A stretch of DNA of 64,000 nt from Nocardioidaceae bacterium (GCA_017744365.1 JAGIBL010000001.1:1237416-1301415); one strand, 5' to 3'. Positions 1-12,410 are shown, counted from the first letter of the stretch. Notes: a model not told the origin generated them from the sequence alone. Made by a program: numbers and translations.

Positions 1-780
1 GTCGCCGTGTACGGCATTCCCTACCTGGAGCCCGACCTCCTCCGCGCCCGCTGGGACCTGCCGGCGCGCTCGCACCAGGCGGTCCTGGGCGAGGCCGTAC
101 GCCGGATCCGCGGCGACCTCGCCGCCCGGCCCGCGAGCCGCGCGGTCGTGGTGGCGCACGCCTTCGTGGCCGGCGGGGAGGCCAGCGACTCCGAGCGCGA
201 CATCGCCGTCGGCGGGGTCGCGCTGGTGCCGACCGGGGTCTTCGACGGGATCGACTACGTCGCGCTCGGGCACCTGCACGGGCGGGCGGTGCTGTCCGGG
301 TCGATCCGCTACTCGGGCTCGCCGCTGGCCTACTCGTTCTCCGAGGCCCACCACCTCAAGGGCTCCTGGCTGGTCGACCTGGGCGCGGACGGTCTCGTCG
401 CCGAGGAGTTCGTCCCGGCCCCGGTCCCCCGCAGGCTGGCGCGGGTCTCCGGGCGGATCGACGACCTGCTCGCCGATCCGCGGTACGCCGACCTCGAGGA
501 CGCCTGGCTGCAGGTCAGCCTGACCGACGAGGTCCGGCCCGCGCAGGCGATGGCCCGGCTCCAGCAGCGGTTCCCGCACGCCGTCGCTCTCCAGTTCACG
601 CCGGCTTCCCCCGGCGGCCCCACCCCGGTCGCGCGCGCGGAAGGGCGCACCGACCACGACATCGCGCTCGACTTCGTGACGGCGGTGCGCGGCACCCCGG
701 CCACCGCGGAGGAGAGCGCGCTGCTCCTCGAGGCGTGCGACGCCGCGGCCCGCGAGCCCGACGCCGACCCGGTGGCCTGA
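1..780 (+). CDS. sbcD: Exonuclease SbcD, C-terminal part (5' end outside window)
   Basis: This is the nuclease subunit of the SbcCD (Mre11-Rad50 type) complex, which opens hairpins and cleaves protein-blocked DNA ends. The reading frame is open from base 1, so the N-terminal metal-binding motifs lie upstream of the window. Visible are the late metallophosphoesterase motif GHLHG (around 248-288) and the capping-domain C-terminus. The stop TGA shares its A with the sbcC start (TGATG), so the two are translationally coupled. The gene is complete at the 3' end. The identification rests on the GHLH motif, the C-terminal pattern and the partner gene. Confidence 0.93.
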   Translation, partial: VAVYGIPYLEPDLLRARWDLPARSHQAVLGEAVRRIRGDLAARPASRAVVVAHAFVAGGEASDSERDIAVGGVALVPTGVFDGIDYVALGHLHGRAVLSGSIRYSGSPLAYSFSEAHHLKGSWLVDLGADGLVAEEFVPAPVPRRLARVSGRIDDLLADPRYADLEDAWLQVSLTDEVRPAQAMARLQQRFPHAVALQFTPASPGGPTPVARAEGRTDHDIALDFVTAVRGTPATAEESALLLEACDAAAREPDADPVA

Positions 781-3770
781 TGAGGCTGCACACGCTCACC
801 GCCACCGCCTTCGGTCCGTTCTCCGGGACGGTCTCCGTCGACTTCGACGCGCTCGCGGCCGGGGGGCTGTTCCTGCTCACCGGCGCGACCGGCGCCGGCA
901 AGACCAGCGTGCTCGACGCGGTGTGCTTCGCCCTCTACGGGCAGGTCCCGGGCGATCGCTCCGGCGCGAAGCACCTGCACAGCGACCACGCCCCCGCCGA
1001 CCGCGAGCCGCGGGTGGTGCTGGACCTCAGCATCGGCGAGCGCCGGTTCCGGTTCAGCCGCTCGCCGTCCTGGACCCGGCCGAAGAGGCGCGGCGACGGG
1101 GTCACCACCGTCCAGGCGCACGTCGTGGTGGAGGAGCAGCGCGACGGGTCCTGGACCGCTCTGACCAACCGGCTCGACGACGCCGGCCTGCTGGTCAGCG
1201 ACCTGCTCGGCATGTCGTGCGCGCAGTTCACCCAGGTGGCCATGCTGCCGCAGGGACGGTTCCAGGCGTTCCTGCGCGCGTCGTCCGCCGAACGGCACGC
1301 GGTGCTGCAGCAGCTGTTCCGGACCGACCGGTTCGAGCGGGTGGAGCGATGGCTGGTCGAGCGTCGTACGGCGGACCGGCGGGCGAGCGAGGCGGCCGGG
1401 GCCCGTGTCCGCGGCGCGCTGCACCGGATCGAGGAGGCCGGTGGGACCCCGCTGCCCGAGGAGTGGGCCGAGGCTCTCGAGCTGGCGGCCGAGGACGAGC
1501 GGCTGCGGGCCTGGTCGAGCACGCTGACCGAGCAGGCCTCCGCGGACGCCGCCGACGCCCATGCCGAGACCCAGCGGGCGATCCTCGCCGAGGAGACCGC
1601 CCGGGACGCGCTGGCCTCGGCGCGAGCCCTGGTCTCGCTGGTCGAGCGCGCCACCCGCGCCCGGTCCGACCTGGACGCCCTCGACGCCGAGGCGGCCGCG
1701 CTGGCCGCGGCCCGCGACCAGGTGGACCGGCACCGTCGGGCGGCCGCGCTCACCCCGCTGGCCGCGCGGCTGCGCAGCGCCGAACACGACCGCCGCCAAG
1801 CGGCCAGCGCATGGGCCGAGCAGCTCGCCCGGCACGGCCACGAGGACCGGCCGGCCCTGGCAGCCGCACGACGCACGGCCGCGACCGAGCTCGCCACCGC
1901 CGAGGCCTTCCTCCCCCGGGCCCGCGCGCTCGCCGAGGGCGAGCAGGAGGTTGCGACCGCACGCACCAGCCTGGCCGAGACCGAGGCAGTGCTCCGGGAG
2001 GCCGAGGCCGGCCTGAGCGCCCTGCCCGAGCGTCTGGCCGCCGCCGAGGCCCGGCACGCCCAGGCCGTGACTGCGCAGGCGCGCCTCGGCGGACTGCGCG
2101 CCCGCAGCGCACGGCTGACCGAGCTGGTCGCCGCCGCGAAGCGGCTCGCCGAGGTCGACCGCGAGCTCGACGCCGCTCGCGCGGGCCTGCAGGCCGCGAT
2201 CGCGGTCACGCTGGACGCCCGCGAGCAGTACCTCGACGTCCGGGAGGCCCGGATCAGCGGGATGGCCGCCGAGCTGGCCGGCGACCTGGTGGCCGGCTGC
2301 GGCTGTCCGGTCTGCGGCAGCGCCGAGCACCCGGCGCCCGCCCATGTCGCGGGACAGGTCGCCGGACGGACGGTCGGCAGGGACGAGGAGACCGCCGCCC
2401 GCCGCCGGGTCGAGGACGCTGCTTTCGCCGAGCAGAACCATCAGGTCAAGGTCGCCGGACTGGAATCCGAGCAGGCCGGTCTGGCCGGACGGCTGGCGGC
2501 CGAGGAGGTCGGCTCGCTGCCAGGTGCACTCGCGGAGGCGCGGACCGAGGAGCAGGCCGCGGCGGACCTGGCGGCCGGCGAGCCCGAGGCGGCCGCCGCC
2601 CTCGCTGCCGCGCGGACCGAGCTGACCGAGACCCGTGAACGCGCCGACGGGCTGCGTTTGCGCGCCGCGATGCTGCGCACCGAGATCGAGGACCGGACCG
2701 CCACGCTGGACGCTCTGCGCGCCGAGCGGGCAGCCCTGCTCGGGGACGCTCCGGACCTGGACGACCTGGTCGCCCAGCGGACCGAGACGCTGGCGGCGCT
2801 CGACAGGGCGCTCGTGGCCTGGGACGCCCTGGACCTGGCGAACCGGACCGTCGAGAGCGCCCGCGGCTCCCTGGACGAGGCCGCCCGGGCCGCCGGGTTC
2901 GCCGGCACCGAGGCCGCCCTGGATGCGCTCCTCGACCCGCCGGTGGCCGAACGGCTCGCGGAGACGGTCGCCGCGGCACAGCGACGCCGCATCGCCGCCG
3001 AGGCCACCCTCGCCGACCCAGCCGTGGCCGCCGCCCTCGAAGCAGACGCGCCCGACCTGCCCGCGGCGACCGCGGCCCATGCCGAGGCAGCCACGCGCGT
3101 CCGGGGCACCGCGGCCCGAGCCGAGGCGGCACGGACCCGCAGCAGCCGGCTGCGCGAGCTCGACGCCCACCTGGACGAGGCCCTGGCCGCCTGGAGTCCG
3201 CTGCGGGCCCGGCACCGGCTCAGCGCCGAGCTGGCCTCGCTGGCCGAGGGCCGCAGCGTCGACAACCCGCTCAAGATGCGGCTGGCGGCGTACGTGCTGG
3301 CCGAGCGGCTGCGCCAGGTGGTCGCCGCCGCCAACGAGCGGCTCGCCCGGATGACCGGCGAGCGCTACGCCCTCGAGCACGCCGCCGACCGCGGCGTCGG
3401 CGAGCAGCGCGGCGGACTCAGCCTGCGCGTGCGCGACGACTGGAGCGGGGTGCGCCGCGACCCGGCGACGCTGTCGGGCGGCGAGACGTTCGTGGTCTCG
3501 CTGGCGCTGGCGCTCGGGCTGGCCGACACGGTGGCCCACGAGGCCGGCGGCACCGTCCTCGACACCCTGTTCATCGACGAGGGCTTCGGCTCCTTGGACG
3601 CCGACACGCTCGAGGACGTGATGGACACCCTCGACGGGCTCCGGGACGGCGGCCGGGTGGTCGGCCTGGTCAGCCACGTTCCCGAGCTGCGCAGCCGGAT
3701 CACCACCCAGCTCGAGGTGGTCAAGGGCCGCGACGGCTCGACGCTCCGGGCGGTGCTGGCCGGAAATTGA
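780..3770 (+). CDS. sbcC: ATPase subunit of SbcCD exonuclease (SMC/Rad50-like)
   Basis: The 996-residue protein is the ATPase and tether of the SbcCD nuclease. Walker A (GATGAGKTS) is at residues 35-43. A long Ala/Glu/Arg-rich coiled coil follows, with the zinc-hook CPVC near residue 510. The second coil leads to the ABC signature LSGGETF near 898 and Walker B (TLFIDEGFGSLD) near 930. The start at 780 overlaps the sbcD stop. An in-frame start at 735 is less likely because it lies inside sbcD. Length and domain order are normal for the family. Confidence 0.96.
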   Translation: MRLHTLTATAFGPFSGTVSVDFDALAAGGLFLLTGATGAGKTSVLDAVCFALYGQVPGDRSGAKHLHSDHAPADREPRVVLDLSIGERRFRFSRSPSWTRPKRRGDGVTTVQAHVVVEEQRDGSWTALTNRLDDAGLLVSDLLGMSCAQFTQVAMLPQGRFQAFLRASSAERHAVLQQLFRTDRFERVERWLVERRTADRRASEAAGARVRGALHRIEEAGGTPLPEEWAEALELAAEDERLRAWSSTLTEQASADAADAHAETQRAILAEETARDALASARALVSLVERATRARSDLDALDAEAAALAAARDQVDRHRRAAALTPLAARLRSAEHDRRQAASAWAEQLARHGHEDRPALAAARRTAATELATAEAFLPRARALAEGEQEVATARTSLAETEAVLREAEAGLSALPERLAAAEARHAQAVTAQARLGGLRARSARLTELVAAAKRLAEVDRELDAARAGLQAAIAVTLDAREQYLDVREARISGMAAELAGDLVAGCGCPVCGSAEHPAPAHVAGQVAGRTVGRDEETAARRRVEDAAFAEQNHQVKVAGLESEQAGLAGRLAAEEVGSLPGALAEARTEEQAAADLAAGEPEAAAALAAARTELTETRERADGLRLRAAMLRTEIEDRTATLDALRAERAALLGDAPDLDDLVAQRTETLAALDRALVAWDALDLANRTVESARGSLDEAARAAGFAGTEAALDALLDPPVAERLAETVAAAQRRRIAAEATLADPAVAAALEADAPDLPAATAAHAEAATRVRGTAARAEAARTRSSRLRELDAHLDEALAAWSPLRARHRLSAELASLAEGRSVDNPLKMRLAAYVLAERLRQVVAAANERLARMTGERYALEHAADRGVGEQRGGLSLRVRDDWSGVRRDPATLSGGETFVVSLALALGLADTVAHEAGGTVLDTLFIDEGFGSLDADTLEDVMDTLDGLRDGGRVVGLVSHVPELRSRITTQLEVVKGRDGSTLRAVLAGN

Positions 3771-3796
3771 CTGGGCCGTCTCGCTAGGGTCGCGAC

Positions 3797-5314
3797 ATGG
3801 CCCACGATCGGATCGATCCGACCTTCACCTCCCTCCCGTACCGCAGGCTCGCCGGGGTCGCGCTCGCCCGGGCTCGGGACTTCGGGGTGAGCCACGCCGA
3901 CTTCCGATTCGAGCGGGTCCGCTACCAGCACCTGTCCGCGCGCGACGGCGTGCTCCAGGGGGCCGAGGACTCCGAGGACCTCGGCTTCGCGGTCCGGGTC
4001 GTGCACCAGGGCGCCTGGGGCTTCGCCTCCGGCGTCGTGCTCAGCACGGACGAGGCGGTCCGGGTCGCCGAGCAGGCGGTGCACGTCGCCCAGGTGGCCG
4101 CCGGGATGACCCGGGTCCCGATCACGCTGGCCGAGGAGCCCGTGTACGACGACGTCGCGTGGTGCTCGTCGTACGAGGTCGACCCGTTCACCGTCCCCCT
4201 CGCCGACAAGTCGGCGCTGCTCTGCGGCTGGACGAAGCGCCTCCTCGACGCCGACGGGGTCGAGCACGCCAGCGCCGGCCTGCAGCAGGTGCTGGAGAAC
4301 AAGTTCTACGCCGACCTCCAGGGCACCACGACCACCCAGCAGCGCGTCCGGCTCCAGCCGTTCGTGGAGGCCTACGGGTCCCGCGGCGACCGGTTCGACT
4401 CGATGGCGAGCATCGCGCCTCCGGTCGGGCGCGGGTGGGAGTACCTGACCGGAGTCCCGGGATCGGGAGCCTGGGACTTCGACGCCGAGCTCGCCGAGAT
4501 CCCGGGGCTGCTCGCCGAGAAGCTGGCCGCTCCGAGCGTCGAGGCCGGCCGCTACGACCTGGTCATCGACCCCTCCAACCTGTGGCTGACGATCCACGAG
4601 TCGGTCGGCCACGCCACCGAGCTGGACCGTGCGCTGGGCTACGAGGCCAACTACGCGGGCACCTCGTTCGCCACCCCGGACAAGCTCGGCACCCTGCGCT
4701 ACGGCTCGTCGCTGATGCACGTCACCGGTGACCGGACCACCGAGCACGGGCTGGCCACCGTCGGGTACGACGACGAGGGCGTGCGGACCCAGGCGTGGGA
4801 CATCGTCAGGGACGGCACCCTGGTCGGCTACCAGCTGGACCGCCCGATGGCCGCCGGCGGGACCCTCAACGGCGGCCGGTCCAACGGCTGCGCGTACGCC
4901 GACTCCCCCGGGCACATCCCCATCCAGCGGATGGCCAACGTCTCCCTGCAACCCGATCCGGACGGGCCCAACACGGCCGGCCTGGTCGCGCGCGTCGAGC
5001 GCGGGCTCTACATCGTCGGCGACAAGTCCTGGTCGATCGACATGCAGCGCTTCAACTTCCAGTTCACCGGGCAGCGCGCCTACCTGATCGAGGACGGCGA
5101 GCTGCGCGGCCAGGTCCGCGACTTCGCCTACCAGGGCACCACCACCGAGTTCTGGGGCTCGCTCGACGGCCTCGGCGGCCCGCAGACCTATGTGCTCGGC
5201 GGGGCGTTCAACTGCGGCAAGGCCCAGCCCGGCCAGGTCGCCGCGGTCAGCCACGGCTGCCCAAGCGCGCTGTTCCGCGACGTCAACGTGCTCAACGTGG
5301 CCGAGGAGATCTGA
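3797..5314 (+). CDS. tldD: TldD/PmbA family zinc metalloprotease, TldD-like
   Basis: The 505-residue protein is a TldD-type cytoplasmic metallopeptidase. In E. coli the TldD/TldE heterodimer trims unfolded peptides and modified peptides such as microcin B17 precursor and CcdA. The zinc motif HESVGH (HExxxH) is at about residues 268-273, followed by the conserved stretch around EANYAGTSF and a Gly-rich C-terminal core. It is directly followed by a tldE-like gene with a TGATG overlap. The actinobacterial substrate is unknown. No peptide precursor gene is visible nearby. Confidence 0.92.
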   Translation: MAHDRIDPTFTSLPYRRLAGVALARARDFGVSHADFRFERVRYQHLSARDGVLQGAEDSEDLGFAVRVVHQGAWGFASGVVLSTDEAVRVAEQAVHVAQVAAGMTRVPITLAEEPVYDDVAWCSSYEVDPFTVPLADKSALLCGWTKRLLDADGVEHASAGLQQVLENKFYADLQGTTTTQQRVRLQPFVEAYGSRGDRFDSMASIAPPVGRGWEYLTGVPGSGAWDFDAELAEIPGLLAEKLAAPSVEAGRYDLVIDPSNLWLTIHESVGHATELDRALGYEANYAGTSFATPDKLGTLRYGSSLMHVTGDRTTEHGLATVGYDDEGVRTQAWDIVRDGTLVGYQLDRPMAAGGTLNGGRSNGCAYADSPGHIPIQRMANVSLQPDPDGPNTAGLVARVERGLYIVGDKSWSIDMQRFNFQFTGQRAYLIEDGELRGQVRDFAYQGTTTEFWGSLDGLGGPQTYVLGGAFNCGKAQPGQVAAVSHGCPSALFRDVNVLNVAEEI

Positions 5315-6693
5315 TGTCCACCATCCGTCCGCAGCAGCTGGTCGAGCACGCGCTGGCGACCACCCGGTCCGAGCAGTGCGTGGTGATCGTCCAGGACAGC
5401 ACCAGCGCCAACCTGCGCTGGGCGAACAACACCCTCACCACCAACGGGGTCATGCACGGGGTCGGTGTCACCGTGATCGCCTTCGCCGGCTCCGGCAACG
5501 CATCGGTCAGCGGGACCGCGGCCAGCCTGGACCAGGTCACCGCGCTGGTCGAGCAGGCCGACGCCGCCGCGGCCACGGCGTCGCCGGCCGAGGACAAGGC
5601 CGACCTCGTCGCCGGCGGGGTGGCCGTCGACTGGGACGAGCCCGCGGCGGAGACCTCGATCGAGGTGTACCGCGACCTCGCGCCCGACCTCGGCGCTGCC
5701 TTCGACGACGCCCAGGGCGCCGGCCGGATCCTCTACGGCTTCGTCAACCACGAGGTGACCACGACGTACCTGGGCTCGAGCACCGGCTTGCGGCTGCGCC
5801 ATGTCCAGCCGACCGGGCACTACGGCTGTACCGGCAAGACCGCCGACCTGACCAACAGCGCCTGGGTCGGCGGCGCCACCCGCGACTTCGCCGACGTCTC
5901 CGCGGAACGGATCGCCGCAGACGTCGCGCGCCGGCTGTCCTGGGGCAGCCGCCGGGTCGACCTGCCCGCGGGCCGCTACGACACCGTGCTGCCCCCGACC
6001 GCCGTGGCCGACCTGATGATCGACGCCTACTGGGGTGCCGGGGCCCGGGTCGCGCACGAAGGACAGTCGGTCTACTCGCGCCCCGGGGGCGGAACGCGGA
6101 TCGGCGAGAAAATGGTGTCCGACGCGGTCACGCTGTTCTCCGACCCCTGGTACGCCGGTCTGGAGTGTGCGCCGTTCGCGATGGCCAGCAGCTCCTCGAA
6201 CGAGAGCAGCGTCTACGACAACGGCCTCCCGCTGGGCCGCACTCCCTGGATCGCCGACGGCGTCCTGGCCGCGCTGGTGCAGACCCGGCACACCGCGACG
6301 ATGACCGGCCAGCCGACCACGCCGGGCATCGACAACCTGGTGCTCGACGTCGCAGGAGGGTCCGGTGACGAGCTCGACCTCGTCGCGGGCGTCGAGGACG
6401 GGCTGCTGCTCACCTGCCTGTGGTACATCCGCGAGGTCGACCCGCAGACCCTGCTGCTCACCGGGCTCACCCGCGACGGGGTCTACCGGATCGAGAACGG
6501 CGAGATCACCGGCGCGGTCAACAACTTCCGCTTCAACGAGAGCCCGGTCGACCTCCTCCGCCGCTTCACCGCCGCCTCCGCGACCGTCCCCAGCTTCTCC
6601 CGCGAGTGGGGCGACGACTACTTCTCCCGTACGGCGACCCCGGCGCTGCGGATCCCGGACTTCAACATGAGCTCGGTCTCGCAGGCGCTGTAG
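5314..6693 (+). CDS. pmbA: TldE/PmbA-like subunit of TldD/TldE protease
   Basis: The 459-residue protein is the non-catalytic partner of the TldD-like protease. It shares the overall PmbA/TldD fold but lacks a HExxxH motif, as expected for TldE. The start codon overlaps the tldD stop, which gives equimolar translation. The start is inferred from this coupling, since the frame stays open far upstream inside tldD. The C-terminus carries a typical PmbA pattern around ENGEITGAVNNFRFNES. Confidence 0.9.
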   Translation: MSTIRPQQLVEHALATTRSEQCVVIVQDSTSANLRWANNTLTTNGVMHGVGVTVIAFAGSGNASVSGTAASLDQVTALVEQADAAAATASPAEDKADLVAGGVAVDWDEPAAETSIEVYRDLAPDLGAAFDDAQGAGRILYGFVNHEVTTTYLGSSTGLRLRHVQPTGHYGCTGKTADLTNSAWVGGATRDFADVSAERIAADVARRLSWGSRRVDLPAGRYDTVLPPTAVADLMIDAYWGAGARVAHEGQSVYSRPGGGTRIGEKMVSDAVTLFSDPWYAGLECAPFAMASSSSNESSVYDNGLPLGRTPWIADGVLAALVQTRHTATMTGQPTTPGIDNLVLDVAGGSGDELDLVAGVEDGLLLTCLWYIREVDPQTLLLTGLTRDGVYRIENGEITGAVNNFRFNESPVDLLRRFTAASATVPSFSREWGDDYFSRTATPALRIPDFNMSSVSQAL

Positions 6694-6802
6694 AAACTCG
6701 CGAGTAACAAAGCCTTCCCAAGATGTGACCTGCGCCACTAGCGTCCCCTTGGCGTCCCACCGGGACGTGGGGAGGGAGACCCCGCTCACCTGAGGAGTCT
6801 CG

Positions 6803-8017
6803 TTGGCGCACGCACCTCGACGACCGGTCCTGGCCGTCCTCACCACCGTCGCTCTGGCCGCCGGAACCCTGGCCGCCACCGTCCCGAGCGCATCCGCCGA
6901 CGGCCCGGGCGTCGGCACCCCCTGGGTCGTCTCGGTCGGCGACTCCTACATCTCCGGCGAGGCCGGCCGCTGGGCCGGCAACACCAACAACGGCGAGTCG
7001 GTGCACGACGCCGGCGGGCCGACGACGTACTTCGACAACGCGGGTAACACCGGCGAGCAGATCGAGCGCTGCCACCGCAGCAAGGCGGCCGAGATCTACC
7101 TCGGCGGTGGCGTGAACGGGCTCAACCTTGCCTGCTCGGGCGCCAAGACCGGTACCGACGCGAGTGGCAGCTACTTCAAGCCGGGCCTGGACTTCTACAA
7201 CGCGGGCGGCAACCAGGGCCAGGCGCTGATGCTCCAGGGCTTCGCCGCGACCCACAACGTGACGATGGTCGCGGTCAGCATCGGCGGCAACAACTTCAAC
7301 TTCGCGGGCATCGTGACCCAGTGCGTGGCCGACTTCCTGGGCTCGCCGTCGTGGTGGCCGGACTACTGCAAGGACGACAGCGTCGTCACCAGCCAGATGT
7401 CGACCGCCTCGGTGAACGCGCACCGCACCGAGATCGCGACCGCCCTCCAGAACGTCCGGACTGCGATGCGCAACGCCGGGTACGCCGACAGCGCCTGGAC
7501 GCTGCTGGTGCAGAACTACGTGTCCCCGATCCCGAATGGCGCCGGCTTCCGCTACTCCCAGTCCGGCTACACCCGGCAGAGCACCGGCGGGTGCGGGTTC
7601 TGGAACGCCGACGCCGACTACGCCAACGGCACCCTGCTGCCCAAGATCAATCAGACCGTCTCCGAGGCGATCACCTCCTCCGGCCTGACCAACGTCAGGA
7701 CGCTCAACCTGAGCAGCGCGTTCAACGGCCGCCGGCTCTGTGAGAACACGGTCGGGCTGTACGAGGAGAAGGGACTCGCGAGCTGGACGAGCGCCGGCGC
7801 CGTCGACAAGACCGAATGGGTGAACACCATCCGTACCGTCTCGGCGACCGGCAACTACTACATCCAGGAGTCGCTGCACCCGAACTTCTGGGGCCAGAAG
7901 GCGCTGCGGAACTGTGTTCGCCAGGCCTACAACGCGGGCGCCGTCCGCAGCGGCACCTGTGTCCGCGGTGCCAACGGGTTCAACGCCAACGGTGAGCCCA
8001 ACATGACCCTCCAGTAA
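6803..8017 (+). CDS. Secreted SGNH/GDSL esterase-lipase
   Basis: The 404-residue product begins at TTG 6803 behind a TGAGGAG ribosome binding site. A Sec signal peptide (basic start, hydrophobic stretch, Ala-rich cleavage area before DGPG, about residue 33) indicates export. SGNH blocks are visible: GDSY near residue 46 (nucleophile Ser), GGNN near 160, and SLHPNFWG near 358 with the catalytic His. Several Cys residues suggest disulfides. It resembles actinobacterial extracellular GDSL esterases. The natural substrate cannot be deduced. It is monocistronic and faces a serine hydrolase gene across a palindromic intergenic region. Confidence 0.85.
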   Translation: MAHAPRRPVLAVLTTVALAAGTLAATVPSASADGPGVGTPWVVSVGDSYISGEAGRWAGNTNNGESVHDAGGPTTYFDNAGNTGEQIERCHRSKAAEIYLGGGVNGLNLACSGAKTGTDASGSYFKPGLDFYNAGGNQGQALMLQGFAATHNVTMVAVSIGGNNFNFAGIVTQCVADFLGSPSWWPDYCKDDSVVTSQMSTASVNAHRTEIATALQNVRTAMRNAGYADSAWTLLVQNYVSPIPNGAGFRYSQSGYTRQSTGGCGFWNADADYANGTLLPKINQTVSEAITSSGLTNVRTLNLSSAFNGRRLCENTVGLYEEKGLASWTSAGAVDKTEWVNTIRTVSATGNYYIQESLHPNFWGQKALRNCVRQAYNAGAVRSGTCVRGANGFNANGEPNMTLQ

Positions 8018-8022
8018 CGCCC

Positions 8023-8135
8023 ACCCGGCGCAAAGGTGCACGTGTGAACGCTGACCTGGCGCAAAGGTGCGAGTAGTACTCGCACCTTTGCGCCAGGTCG
8101 CGGGAAATTACGTGCGCTTTTGCGCCAGGTCAGCG
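8023..8135. repeat. Compound inverted repeat between convergent genes
   Basis: Four copies of an 18-base motif (core GGCGCAAAGGTGC) occur. Two are forward (about 8023-8039 and 8053-8070) and two reverse (8082-8099 and 8114-8131). The central pair forms a perfect palindrome with 23-base arms at 8053-8075 and 8077-8099 separated by a single base. The outer reverse copy matches the second forward copy over 22 bases (8114-8135 against 8049-8070). It can fold as a strong hairpin between convergent genes, so it may work as a bidirectional terminator. No T-run follows. The clustered copies also look like a REP/MITE-type dispersed element. Confidence 0.85.
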
Positions 8136-9377
8136 TGGATAGGGCGTGCGGGTGTAGACGAAGGTGGCGCACTCGAGAGTTCCCGTGTCCCGGTGAACGT
8201 CGAGGGTCTCCCCGAGGTGGTAGCCGGCCACGCCGCAGAAGGCGCCGTCCACGAGGGCGAAACGGTCCGGGTCGTCGGGGTCGGAGAGGTCACGAAGCTC
8301 GACGAGGCCGTTGTGCCAGCGCAGCTCGTGGGCGCTGTTCCCCCAGAACCAGAGGCCCAGGATCTCCTCGACCTCCGGGGGCACCGAGGTGCTCGGTTCC
8401 CAGGGCGTCCCCGGTTCCGCGTCCGGTGAGGGTGCGGCGGTGACGAGCGTGCGGGCGAGCTGGTCGGTGACCAGGCCGGTAGTGGCGTTGCTGAGCGCCA
8501 CCACGCCGTCGCCGGTCTCGCGCTCCACGAACGCGGTCGCCAGGAAGCCGGGCATCGACCCGGTGTGGCCGACCAGCGTGCGGCCGGCGACGTCGAGCAC
8601 CCGCAGGCCGAGGCCGTACTCCACGGCCGGCGCGGTCACCCGGCTCATCTCCGCGAGCGTCGCCGGCGCGAGCACGTCGGGATGCCCCGCGGCGAGAAAC
8701 GTCAGCCATCGGGCCAGGTCGGCGATCGTGCTCCACAGCTGGCCGGCCGGGGCCATCGCGACGGTGTCCTCGTGCGGCTCCTCGGTCAGGGTGCCGGCGA
8801 AGTGGCCGACGCTGTAGCCCTGCGCGTGCCGGCCCGGGACCGCGTCGTACGTCGTCGCCGACATCGCGAGCGGCTCCAGCAGCCGCTCCTGGACCAGCGA
8901 GAACCACGAGGTGCCCCGCACCCGGGCGACCACCTCGCCCAGCAGCGCGAAGCCCAGGTTGCTGTAGTGGAAGGCGACCCCGTCGGCGAAGACCCGGCCG
9001 CTTCCGTCGTTGCGGGCCAGCAGGGTGTCGATCCCGACGCCGGGCGAGCGCTCCCACCAGGGACCGGCCGGTTCGGACTGCATCCCCGAGGTGTGCCGGA
9101 GCAGGCTGCGCAGGGTCGCGTCGGCGTACCCGGACTCGGGGATCCACGACCCGAGCGGCTCGTCGAGCGCGAGCAAGCCGTCGTCGCGAGCCTGCATCAC
9201 CAGGACGGCGGTCAGCGTCTTGGTGATCGAGCCGATCCGGTACTGCTGGTCGAGACCGCCGCGCGAGCCCGCCGATCCGGTCCAGGTCAGCTCGCCGCCG
9301 CGCAGCACCGCGCCCACGATCGACGGCAGCCGGCCACGGGACTGCGCCTGGTCGAGGACCGCTTGCCAGTGCTCCAT
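8130..9377 (-). CDS. Serine hydrolase, beta-lactamase class C / D-aminopeptidase fold
   Basis: The 415-residue protein has the serine beta-lactamase-like catalytic set: SITK (SxxK, residues 50-53), YSN (138-140) and HTG (271-273). A C-terminal extension of about 120 residues follows the catalytic domain, as in EstB/D-aminopeptidase-like members. No signal peptide is seen, so it is probably cytoplasmic. The start ATG is 5 bases downstream of the gcvP stop, so it is likely the last gene of the gcvP transcript. The substrate is unknown; esterase or peptidase activity is more likely than antibiotic resistance. The stop codon lies inside the flanking inverted repeat. Confidence 0.85.
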   Translation of the reverse strand: MEHWQAVLDQAQSRGRLPSIVGAVLRGGELTWTGSAGSRGGLDQQYRIGSITKTLTAVLVMQARDDGLLALDEPLGSWIPESGYADATLRSLLRHTSGMQSEPAGPWWERSPGVGIDTLLARNDGSGRVFADGVAFHYSNLGFALLGEVVARVRGTSWFSLVQERLLEPLAMSATTYDAVPGRHAQGYSVGHFAGTLTEEPHEDTVAMAPAGQLWSTIADLARWLTFLAAGHPDVLAPATLAEMSRVTAPAVEYGLGLRVLDVAGRTLVGHTGSMPGFLATAFVERETGDGVVALSNATTGLVTDQLARTLVTAAPSPDAEPGTPWEPSTSVPPEVEEILGLWFWGNSAHELRWHNGLVELRDLSDPDDPDRFALVDGAFCGVAGYHLGETLDVHRDTGTLECATFVYTRTPYPR

Positions 9378-9382
9378 GGGAG

Positions 9383-12229
<2,847 letters not shown>

Positions 12230-12298
12230 GAGGCTCCCTGCATCTGCTGCGGACCGTCCGAGGACGGCAGGTCACCTCCCCCTCTGTCGGCCACGACG

Positions 12299-12410
12299 GC
12301 CTCCAGAGTTGCCTACCCCGCACGGTCCTTGCGCCTGAGAGGTTCCGGGGAGGGATTGCCCCTTCGGCGCTCCGGCCCGACGCCGTACGACGTCGCCGGA
12401 GGCTCTCCCA
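12299..12410 (-). promoter_or_regulatory. Glycine riboswitch (one full aptamer plus remnant) upstream of gcvP
   Basis: Read on the minus strand, the leader starts with the P1 strand GGAGAG and a long hairpin. It continues with the conserved core GCGCCGAAGGGGCAA and closes with CCTCTCAGG. It goes on with GGACCGTGCGGGG and ACTCTGGAGG, the usual 3' tail of glycine aptamers. Only one complete aptamer fits, so it looks like a singlet with a degenerate partner. It sits 70-180 bases before the gcvP start. It probably turns gcvP on when glycine is abundant, as for other gcv riboswitches. Confidence 0.92.

Noticed and set aside
330-3677. Open frame of about 1115 codons opposite sbcC
   Set aside because: Its sequence is low-complexity Gly/Arg/Gln-rich, typical of antisense shadows in high-GC DNA, while sbcC on the plus strand has all family motifs.
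8130-9377. Serine hydrolase as a beta-lactamase resistance gene
   Set aside because: It has the fold motifs but no signal peptide, a long C-terminal extension and a gcvP operon context, which fit an esterase or aminopeptidase better.
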